NCBI RefSeq assembly: GCF_022581195.2
Contig: NC_061463.1
Location: forward strand, 8,184,001-8,248,000
Direction: 5' to 3'
Length of the DNA stretch: 64,000 nucleotides
Origin: Helicoverpa zea
Taxonomy: Eukaryota > Arthropoda > Insecta > Lepidoptera > Noctuidae
Shown piece after piece: positions 11,301 to 23,300 of the stretch. The first letter of the stretch is position 1. Each line of letters begins with the position of its first letter. The notes under the pieces were generated by a model. It was given only the letters and a program-made list of their open reading frames with translations, made no database searches and had not been told where the DNA came from. Both the position numbers and the translations under genes were made by a program.

Positions 11301-14300
11301 TATGTATACCTACCTCTAAGTCATCGAAAAGTGTTTTGTACTAGATTTCAAATGATCATGCACCAAGAAATGTCATTCAACAGACAATTGCGTTTATATC
11401 TTCCCTTATGTAAATAGAGGCGGTAAGATTTTCACGTGCTGCTGTTGCCATCAAATATTTTCCTATATTTTATGAGGTATTGTCTTGCTTTAAAGTCAAT
11501 GCCGGTACCTATGATAAATAACACTTTTTACAATAAAATCCTTCTAACAACTACGTTCTCATTTAAATAATAATTAAATTGTTAAAATTATTATTAATAT
11601 TGTATTGTTAAAGTTTAATAATAATTGTATTGTTACAGGCCACTTATCCCGTTCACCTTAGCCCTGTTTATAGACTACTTTTCAAATGAGAAAACACCAG
11701 AAACGTATAGACAGGCTCATATCTACAACTTCTTGATGAACTTGTTCAGTACTTTGTCAGCGCTGATGCTGAATCATTCTCAGTTGGCGCAAGGAAGGGT
11801 GGGCATGAGAGTCCGGATAGCTTGCTGTTCTTTACTCTATAGAAAGGTGAGAGTATATTTCGTTACAGGGATCTAAGATACGATATCAAAATTGTCGTTA
11901 AGGAAGTAGGTAAATAATGCCCGTTTTCACCAACAATCTCTTAATCTAAGTGCCACTTACAATAAGGGCTCTCCCAATTTTGACATAAATAACTATGTAT
12001 AAGGGACACCTAAACTTTGGTGAAAACGAAATTCTTATTAAGTGTTCCGTAAATGCTCTTAGGGGATCCCTAAATTTAGGTATTTGTTGGTGAAAATGGG
12101 CATAAGAAGATGTTATTTGAATAGGGTGTAATGTTTAGTGTTGCCCAAATGCAAGAACAAGACGAGACTTAGCCAGTCATGGTCTTGGTCTTGCGCCAAT
12201 ACACCTGGTCTTGGTCTTGGTCTTGGTCTTGCGCTCCCAGTCTTGGTCTTGGTCTTGGTCTTGCAGCAAGAGTCTTGCAAGTCTTGCAAATACCTATTAG
12301 TCTATTACTATTTATTAAAGTTTACTTTAAATCTTAGAAAAACGTATTAGAATTGGAACATTGTGAACAAAGATCAAGCAGATTATTAAATAACTGAAGA
12401 TTTGATAAGAAATTCGAAAAATCAACTGACCTACATGTCGTTTTCCATGGAAGTAACTGTTTCTTAATAAACATTTATGATTTATAAGCTTACATTTGCT
12501 AAAACATGTAAAAAAACAAATTAATTACAATAACTTGACTGTATTTTAAAGAACAATACTTATCTGTCTAGAAAGAGATTGAACCCTCGACTTATAAGAA
12601 ATTTAATAAAAGAGTTTTACGATTTATCATTTATTTTTTACATATAAGTGAATGTTTTGGAGTACATCTATACTAATATTATAAAGCTGAAGAGTTCGTT
12701 TGTATGTTTGATGACAGAAGTTTTAAAATAAATAAATAAGTCCTGAACGTCACATACCTCCAAAGTTACTATTCCTCGTGGACGAAGTCGCGGGCACAGC
12801 TAGGAAATACTTACTCTCATCATCTCTCTCATAGATATTCGGGCTGGTAAGTAATACAAAACTCTTATCGCAGGCTTTTTATTTTATTAGTAGGTAAGTA
12901 CCTACGCGTTTTATATTATTTTATTAGTTTTGTAGAATTAATTCCAATTAAGAAAAAAAAGAAAACACTTAATTCCAATTCTTCCTTCATACTTTTACGG
13001 GCTTAGGACCGTCAGAAACATTTTTCGTAATAAAACCGAAACAAAGTGATGTAAGTTGACAATGACGTATTATCAGGCCTCTGTCACTCTCTGTACTCAC
13101 ACTCGCTGGGTTACCGGCAGCCCCACGCAGCTCAGGGCGCACAACAGTCACACGCGCCGCGCGCAACACAATATTTTTATTTCGTGCGGGTTGATCACTC
13201 CTCGGTTGCGTAACATTATTAGATTGTTAGGCGCAGCGTACAATCTTCTTGCTACCCTTAAATTGTCACCAGCTATTGCGTACACGCGTACCATTTGTAG
13301 GTACTCGATATTCGAGTAGCGACGGTTCCTATCACTCATCATGCAAGACGTTTTAAAACCTATTTTTAAGTAAAAGGCGGCATTTATCAAAGTCCACGTG
13401 GACTCTTTGAAAAGTGCCGTCGTCGTCTTTGGCGGTGCCGTCGTGCCGCTCGTGGAATGAATCTCATTGGATGACAGTCCACGTGGACTGTGCTAGATTG
13501 GCTTACGATATTTTGTCTCGTAAAAAATGGAGATGGAACGATCACTCGACTCGAGCGCTGGGAAGGTACCTACTTTCTACCGTTTGATACGTACATTATT
13601 AACAGAATGTTTCTTATTTCTAATGTATTAATTATTTTTCTTTGCACCTATTATCTTAATTAATGCTGTAAAAATAATAATCGTGCCTAGTGGTATTTTA
13701 TGTCGGATACATTGAGTGGACCACCTTTGTAAGACGACTAAAAAGTCGCGGTGTATTTAAAAGTGGCTACAATATTTATTAAACGGGTGATATTTGAACA
13801 CTTTTGCTATTTTTTCTTGTAAAAACTTAAGAAATATAATGACTAAATGTACAATAATAGTACCTAAGTAATTAGTTTAAAACCATATAAGTAATCAATA
13901 TTATAATATATACTTACTAGAATGAATTAATATGACATCTACTACCTATCCTTACCATTTTATCCTAATCATAATACTACTTGCTTGATCAGTATAATGT
14001 ATTCATTTTCATTCTAAGCACTCTGAAACTTATTTATTCTTTGGAACACCTGTATGTACTCTACTAGGAAATTATTTTGCATGAGTATACGTATTACGTA
14101 CGCCCTATGGCGGCAATCAAATAGTGTCAAATGTTATGATTTCGGCGTGGCGGCAACGATTGTTGTAGATTTCAAAAGAAGCCGCCGGCGCGTGTATCAT
14201 AACCATGTACTTCCGAAAAGCGGCAAATTTCTTTGAGAAGTAAGTACAAAACCTTTGATGCCGCATTATCAAAGTGCCGATGGTTAAAACATAACTAGGC

Positions 14301-17300
14301 ATGCACTCAGTTTGATTTTAATAGATATTTTTTTATTCGCTATGTTTATGGTATTAGTGGTAATGCGCATAGGTCCAGTTTTTCATATTCTTTGATACAG
14401 TTTTTAGCGTCTCATAGAATTCCTAAGCGTACCTACCTATACACCGAACTGTTACACCTAACTACTCAGTGAAATAGCGCTAAGTCCTAGCTGCAAGACG
14501 CAAGAGTCTTGCAGGCTAAGTCTTGTTCTTGCTCAAGTCTTGCACGGTCAGTCTTGGTCTTGGTCTTGCTAAAAATACGCGGTCTTGTTCTTGGTCTTGG
14601 TCTTGCAAAAACGCAAGAACAAGACCAAGACTGCAAGACCAAGACTGAATTTGGGCAACACTAGTAATGTTGCTTATCAGATAAAAAAACTAAGACGAAC
14701 TAAACGAAGACGATATTGTAGTCAACAAGTCAAGACTGGTATCAAATTCCTAGCACTACCAATTGCAATCTAACTGTGCGTCACCTTTACATAAAATCTA
14801 GAATTGTCATCACTATCTCATAGATCACAGCGTGTCGTAGACAGATAAGACGAATAATATCGTAGTTTCCTTACACGTGGCTCTGAAGAAATATGTAAAT
14901 AATTTGCACTTGATAACAAGATAGAGGAAATTAAAATAGCTTTCACGTGAGATTCCCTGATGTAGCATGACTTCTGCTACAGTCCTTTTGAAGAATAAGA
15001 AGATAACGTTAACGTTTCTTTACTTTTAGATACTAAAACTGAACCATGCAGGTTTAGGCAACACGGAGCCTGGCCAAGTGATCAACTTGATGTCAAACGA
15101 CGTGAATCGATTCGACTTGGTGACGATATTCTTGCACTACATATGGATAACACCCATTGTGGCTACTTTAGTCTGTTACCTGGTGTGGCAACATGTGGGC
15201 ATCGCGACCCTCGCTGCTTTACTGGTTGTGGCTATACAAAGTGCTATTGTACAAGGTAAAGTTCATGTTATTCTAGAAAACTTTTTTTTAAAAGATCCTA
15301 ATCTGGGAGTGGAGAGCTCAAAAGGAGGAAACCCACAGTTTTGGGTCCTCCTAGATATTAAAATCCATCAGTCTCAGTCCAAAAAGTAGTAAAACTGACT
15401 CTAGAAACTGTCTTAATATTTTCAGTGTACTTGAGCAATCTCCAAGGAAAGCTTCGTGCAAAGATAGCGAGTAGGACAGATCAACGAGTGAAGGTAATGA
15501 GTGAACTCGTTGGAGGTGTTCAGGTCATCAAAATGTATGCTTGGGAGAAACCTTTTGAAAAGCTAGTGGATCAATTGCGAAAGTAAGTAAAATTACAGCT
15601 GGGCTTTTAACACACAATTTTCTAAAGCCGACCCCAACATGGTTGGCAAAAAGGCTCGGAGGTTGATGATGATGTTCTAAAACTGATGCAATCGTTTCTG
15701 TTCAAAAATTCTCGAAATAGTCATTCCTTTTGGTTTAGATATCTTGTCCTATATCATGGCTTATCTAAGTCAAGACTAATCACAAATATTGATATTATCT
15801 GTTTATTCAAGTGTTTCCTTGTTTTTTTATATAAAGTATATACGTACTTAATCCTAAAGAGATAGTTTCTGATCATCTTTTTATCAATAGTACCTACTAC
15901 AAAAATTGTATGATTTGAATGATTAGGAAGGTCTTAGAGCTTATCAAACGTTTGTAGAGTTCATCTATGGATTGTGATTGTCATTCTCATTAATTGATAC
16001 GATATTACTTAGCTCATCCCGTGTATCATTCACGCTGATTCAGTATTAACTAGTACCATTTGCGCCATGCTTAGGTATCAAACAATTTATCTATCTATGT
16101 ATAAGTACAAAAATAAAATGATCTAGTGAGTTCTTGAGTTCTTCTGTATTTCCCAAAACAAAATTGCTCATTTTTATGTAATTCATTCCTATCATTTTTT
16201 TCAGACACGAGGTCAGCTACGTTTTGAAAACGTCTTTCATAAAAGGGTTCTCAACGGCTCTAGCGGTATTCTCTGAGAGATTTACTCTTTTCTCTGCGAT
16301 TGCCACTTTTGTCCTCATTGGCGGAGATATTCGGTCACAAACCACCTTCTCACTAGTCCAGTACTTCAACCTGCTGCAAATGGTTTGCAACATATCTTTG
16401 CCGATGGGACTTGCGTTCTTGGCTGAAACTAAAGTGTCCATCAGACGGTTAGAGGTAAGTAAACTTAATTATACGAATGCTTAGGTGCTTTTAAGTAACG
16501 CAATGACAGAAACGATCGGGAAAGGTTGAAAATTAAATGACACTACTCTTAAGTACCTAATCCTCGAAACTGCAGAACCTTGTGCAGAGTTTTTTTTTTA
16601 ATAAGATCGACTGGTTATCTTGTTGAGTTGGTGCAGACCTCAGTTAATTTTCTTACCAGAGCTTAGAATATAACTTCAATGTTTTCTATCCCACCAGGAA
16701 TTTTTGATGCTAGAAGAAAATGCGCCAGAAAAACCCACAGCAAAAATGTTACTGGATTCCGATTCCATATTAGCTAACGGCGGAGAGAAGGAAAAGAAAG
16801 TTCCAGAAAAAACCAGAGTGACTAGTCTGGCGATTTCCAACGTCACTGCCACGTGGCAAGCTGACTCTGTAGTGGATTCTTTGAGGAATATCACGTTGAC
16901 AGTTGCCCCTGGAGAATTCATCGGCGTCGCTGGACCCGTTGGATCCGGAAAAGTAAGATTTTTAACAAACAATCAAGTGTATGCAAACAGTAATGTGGTC
17001 TATCTTGTTGATAAAACTACTGATTAGAATGTTCAACATCAAAGAACTGCAAATAAAGACGTGATTTAAGCTCTTTAATAACTTCCTCAAATATGCAAAG
17101 ATTAACTTTGTATGATAGGAAGGTATTTCATAATATTACTCAATATATAAATAACATAATATAGCATTGACATAATAAAGTATTACACAAATATTTTTTT
17201 GAAAATTGTTTTGCTGAAGATTTTATCTTTGTGTGCAAATAATATTTTATTTATATCTTGGCGAGTAGGTATTGTTAGACTAAGGGTCAATTCCCACTGA

Positions 17301-20300
17301 AAGAGCAGCGGCCGGCAGCGGCCGTAAGAGCTCGGACAATGTAAGAGCGCGGCGCGGCGCGGCCCGCCGCGCTCGCGCTCAATCACTTGCATTTACGGCC
17401 GCTGCCGGCCGCTGCTCTTTCAGTGGGGATTGACCCTAAAAGCGAGGTTGTCTGTAAAATTAACATACGTTGGTTAAACAAAAAAGTCCAAAGTGATAGA
17501 TATTATAATAACTGTATAACTGGTATTAGGCTTTAAAATCACAGTGATGTACAAATTACACTAGAGCATTATCTTGAAAGCCAGATAATGACCAAACAAT
17601 CTCTAATTCCTTTACCTCTTTCAATAGTCATCTCTACTCCAATTAATTCTGGGCGAGCTGGTGCCCAAAGAAGGAACATTGAACCTGGGTGGAGCTCGCG
17701 TGTCGTACGCCAGTCAGGAACCATGGCTGTTTGTGGCAACCGTCAGGGAAAATATTCTCTTCGGCTTGCCTTATGATCGCATCAGGTATAAGAAGGTATG
17801 TTCACAAAATAATTATTTACGAAATAATCAATTTTGTTCAGGAGGTCGTATTGTGCACAACATGACTTCTTTCTACATACATACATACTCTGTCTCCGCG
17901 TTCCACATCTATATCCAAAGTTCCATAATATCTATCTCCAAACGAATCGTCAGCAAGCAGTAACCACAAAAGCGTAGCAAACAAACAGAGCTACTTTCGC
18001 ATACAGAATACTAGAAACGTTTGCAATTTCTGCGATTTCCAAAGAGCATAAATTATTATGGCACATAAACGATGTGTAAGTTCTCTCCCTATCAATGAAA
18101 TATGAGTAACCTTTCCCTCTCGCGATACTCCGTCTGCCTATCTGCCCCACATAAAGTCAATACTGCAAAACTACGTCATCTAGATAAACTGACTTAAAAG
18201 TATTAATTATCGTGACATTTTTCCTTGAAAATTTTGTCTTGTCAGTACCTGTACAAACTTGCATACTCATGTGTTTCTATGTTTAAATGAAATACTAGTT
18301 ACCTACGTCATATCTTTGTCTACTACATCTTTATTGTGCCGTAAACCCCTTGGTTTCCCTTATCTCAGTCTAGTAACATTCCATCACAAATCGCAATAGT
18401 CACATAGGTTTTATAGTCCAAGATGTTTTCTTCTATACTCAAATGTAGTAAAAAATATATATTTATGGAGTCCTCAAAAACAAAAAAGTTTGCTTGCTGC
18501 TTGTTACAGCGCTGTTTTAAACTAATTAACTTTTTGTGTCCCAAATTAAAAAATTTGCGCGCTCGCTTCGCTCGCGATGCTTTTTACAATTACATCATTC
18601 TGTCTCGACTTTCATAACTTAGACCGCCAACAGTTTGAGCCTACAATGAATTGGACAAATTTTTTGAAGTCCTTTACCTACCAAATAGTGCACTTCATTC
18701 GAACGTTCTTATTTATATTCCTTGTAACTACTCTAAGTACTTCAATACATAGATGGCGCTTGGGTGATGATTGCAACCAGGCGCTACATGAGCTAGAGAC
18801 GGCCCTGCCTGCCTACATATTGATAGCTAAAATTATATGGATGATAAAAGTGAAAATAAACATAAGTAGGTAGGCGGGGCGGCATTTTGCAAATTTTGCC
18901 CCGTCTAAAAAAAATTGAAGATCCGGGGCTGTTCCATAGTTAATAATATTTTCCTTATGTAAGTAGGTACCTGAATTTCTGCATACAGGGATAAAATTAT
19001 CTCATAAAAGAATGAGCATATTGGTTTGGGTCTCGGGATCCGCTTCCCAAAACTCTGGAACTCTAAAATTCCATGTGAATTCCACGAAAGACGAAATATT
19101 TTTTGTTTTTTATTATAGGTGGTAAGAGCCTGTGCCTTAGTGCGGGACTTCGAACTCCTTCCTCACGGAGACTCCACGCTAGTGGGCGAGAGGGGTATCA
19201 GTCTGAGCGGAGGCCAAAGGGCTAGGATTGGACTCGCACGCGCCTGCTATCGACAGGTAAGTCATCGTAAAAACCCACTTTTATCTACTAGCCTTTGTAC
19301 ACCTTGTGATCGACGAGTATAGATAGTGATCGAGCCTGTCAGATAATCAGCTAGCGATGAACTCGACGATATTCAGATTATCCGCGATTATAAATAGAAC
19401 TATGTAATTTACTTCCTATTATCACTTGCATAGTTATATATGGCATTGAAAGAATCGATTAATCATCGAGATATCGAATTTAACACTTCTAATAACTTCC
19501 CTTTAGGAAACGAATGAAACCTTTTTATTGCATCATATGAATTATCTATTCTTGATAAAAAAAATACCCAAGCAATTTTTGGAATCATCAATTCATTCAA
19601 TCATTCGAAAATAATGACTATAATAATATTACATTATTCTACTAGGCTGATATCTATCTCCTGGACGATCCTCTATCAGCAGTAGACACGCATGTAGGCA
19701 AGCACATGGTCTCCGAATGTGTGATGGGTCTTCTAGAGAAGTCCACCAGAATTCTTGTGACCCACCAACTTCATCACCTCAAAAATGCGGATAAAGTCGT
19801 CATATTGTCACATGTAAGTACTTATATACATTTATTTTCTTAGACGCAATGGTTGGAACCACTGCGTCTGCTGGGCTATGGCCTCCCAAGTTCGAGTGTT
19901 TCCATTAATCAGGGTTATAGGCGCCCAAGTCGTCCCACCTTTTTTTCCGGTCCCCGTCATGCGATATCTACTGGGTGACAATTTTGGCCCACCTGTCTGG
20001 TACTCATAATAACTTAAAGGATAAATAAAGCTGAAGAGACTTTCTTTCTAAAGGTTAAAAAGGAAAAAAAAAAGTACTTAGTGACTAAAACTGTCACATA
20101 AGGGCCTTCCGACAATACCTAAGTCGTGGTGAGCTAAGGTCAACAAAACCTCGGACAAAACCTCGGAGTACAGCTTGTAATATTAATGTACCTATATTAA
20201 TAAATTGCATAAGCATTGCAGTATTTTTCAGGTCAATATCAGTAACATAACTCGATAGCAGTTTTGCATTTTAATGCAAACTTAACAAATGTGTGATAAA

Positions 20301-23300
20301 AGATAAACTCTTTAAACGGTTTTACTTTTTATTAGGTTAGCCTGCCATGTCTAATCAAGTATGACGACATGGTTTAACATGTTAAATGCGGAAGCGTGAA
20401 ATCGTAAACCGAGGCATTCCGACGAGTTTTTATAACTCAAAAAAGAACTTGAATATATTCTATCGCCGCCCTTTATAAATTCTTCTTCTTCTTCTTAGCG
20501 TTTATCCCGTCTTGTGACGGGGTCCGCTCTCCGTATCTTCTTCTTCCACTTCGCTCTATCCTGGACATCTTCCTCTTCGCAGATTTTCATGTCTTTCTTT
20601 ACGACACTCAACCACCGCAGTTTTGGCCTGCCTCTGCGCTCTTTATACCTACTTACCTTATTTTCTCAAAAGAAATACATAAGTAGTTATACCTAGGTAC
20701 CTACGATCGACAGTAGTGCAGCTTCCTAGTTTCTTGCAAAGAGGGTTCACGTTTTTTTATAATCTATTGCAGGGTCAAGTAGAAATCCAAGGTTCATTTG
20801 ATGAAGTGTCACGGACACCATTATTTGCCGAACTCTTGCATGATGAAGAGGAAGCTGACAACGCTTCAGCAAAACACATCAAAACACAGCGCAGCATTTC
20901 TGTCAGAGTAAGTTTTTAGGTCAAGATTAAATAGACGCCAATACTACTAATGTTATGAGTGAGAAAGATTATATGTATGTACGGAAGTTTATTGCTCTTT
21001 CACGCAAGAAATACTGGAAAGATTTTGATGAAACTTCGCATTAATATAACTTATCTGTCAAAATAATATATAGGGTACTCTTTATCCGGGTACGGGTAGT
21101 TGTTTTCTCGCTATGAGGGTATAACATCTGGCATAAGCTAGTATAATATTGTAAGCAATGATAAAATTAATAATGACAATAAAATTGATGAAACTAATGA
21201 ACAAAATCTAGGTAACTAGGACACACATTCAGCACATTTTTGCATTGTTTATAAAATAGTTGACATTGATGTTCAAGTTTATGATGTAATTTTACAGTCA
21301 CAAACTAGCAGTCTGGCTCCTGGTGAAGAATTTGAATTCTCTTTGGAAGATCAGATTGAAGTTGAAGAGGTTACTGGGACGGGTAAGTTAAATGAAAAAT
21401 AATGATAGAAAAAACTGCATACCTATTGCTCTTAGAATCAAATCAAAGACTACAAGTTGAGGTATGAGGACCTCAACCTGTCTTGACCTTAACCTTAACT
21501 GTCTAAGAATGTTACCTCGACTCGTTTTTGATTTTAATTGACTTCCCAAAAAATACTAGGTTCGTAATTCGTCGGAATCTTTTATTTACACGCTGTAACT
21601 ATGAAGGAATCGGAGCATTTCATTTATTTTATTTTATTTTATTTATTAGGGAAAACAAACAATTACACACTTATTAAAAATCTAACAAAATGGTTAAGTA
21701 GTATACATCAGTGTGCAACTCACGACGTTATCCACAGCTGAAACAAATACTAATGTACATCATGCACGAGTAGTTAAAACTAAAATTACAGACTATGAGA
21801 AACAGACAATTTTAAACAAGTGAAGCGAAGTAAAACATAAAAAGAAAAAAATGTATATATATGTATATCTAAAGCAATGATTGACACTATCTTTTTATAG
21901 TTTTAGTGAGAACATTTCGAAATTGACTATGTGTAAAAGAAAGGTCTAAATCCAGATCCGAGGACAAAGTATTATAATTTTTTACCATGCGACACAGAGA
22001 CGCGCGCTGTCCAGCGTTGGTACGGCTGGAAGAAACAGCAAACAGTGGACGAGCGCGCACCCCGCGCCTATTGACGGTACGGGGAACTACCCATATAACA
22101 TAACTGATTAGTTATATCTGAGCAATCATACTTGTTGTTACACAAATCATATAGTAGCATTGTTTCTAGGAACGTACGTCTTGCCTGTAGGGTAGGAAGT
22201 TTATAGAAATCTAATAAATTTTCATAGGACATAATTTTGCGGTAGCACCGATAATGAGTAGCTTTAAGAAATTTGTATTGTACAGCTTCAAGATTTTCAA
22301 TATATATTTTGTAATAAGGGTTCCATATCTGTACACCATACTCTAACTGTGATCTTACGAGTGATTTAAACAAGTGAATATAAGTATTACAGCGTTTAAA
22401 ATCAATCATACACCTCATAACAAATCCGAACATTCGAAATGCGTTACTTATAATTTTATTGATGTGTTGATCAAGATGTAGCTTGCTATCTAGTAGTACT
22501 CCAAGATCCCTAACTGAAGTTACCTTTTGTAGTGGCACATTGTCTAGGTTATATGTCGTCTGAAATACATTTTTCTTTTTGGTGAATGTGACTGCCAAAC
22601 ATTTTGAAAAACTGAGTTGGATCTTGTTTCTTAGGCAGTACATAGAGAATCTGTTTAAATCTTCCTGAAACTTATGGCAGTCATCCAAGGGCGGATCCAG
22701 CTTCGGCGCCAGGGGGGGGTCACACAGTCGTGGTCAAGTCTCAAAAAATATTATATTGTAGCGTATAGATCTGTTAATATTAAAAGTAGTAGTATAAATA
22801 CAATAAGCGCGATCGTAACGAGCTCGAAATTTTTACGAATGTTTAAGAAAAGTGTTTTCATGTAGAAAATGGCCCGAGCAGAGTGAACGCAATTTCTCGT
22901 ATTTATACTACACACGCGCGAAACTGAAAAAAGCGCGAGCGAAGCGAGCGCGAAAATTTTTTTTCAGTTCGAGGACTAAAAGTAGATGAAAACGCTTTCT
23001 TGATGTATAACAAATATACAGCACAAATACAAGAAAGCGCGATGTTCATGAGATCAGGGCCGTCTAGCTTATGTAGCGCCTGGGTGCAATCATCACCCAA
23101 GCGCCACCTATGTATCTATTGAAAGATTTTGAGTAGTACATATTGATCGAAGTACTTTACAAGGAATATAAATAAGAACGTTCGAACGAAAATCACTTTT
23201 TTGGTAGGTAAAGGACTAAGAAAAAATGTTTCCAAATCATCGTAGGCTCAATTTTAGGCTCACTGTTGGCCAGATTTAAGTTATGAAAGTCGAGACGGGA

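Larger units (their letters stand above)
12136..14663. mobile_element. 2.5-kb hAT-like element with subterminal TCTTGG arrays
   Basis: Inverted ends TAGTGTTGCCCAAAT mark the termini. Exact GTAATGTT octamers flank it at 12128-12135 and 14664-14671, giving an 8-bp target duplication typical of hAT transposons. Just inside both ends are arrays of TCTTGG/CCAAGA hexamers (12179-12290 and 14495-14645), in part inverted relative to each other. The middle includes a SINE fragment (12663-12806), a CpG-rich patch (13080-13500) and two AGTCCACGTGGACT palindromes. I see no transposase frame, so it is probably non-autonomous. It lies in ABCC intron 3. Confidence 0.83.

Noticed and set aside
12138..12350. 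Open frame rich in Leu-Gly-Leu dipeptides
   Set aside because: It is only the translation of the TCTTGG hexamer array, with no other coding signature.
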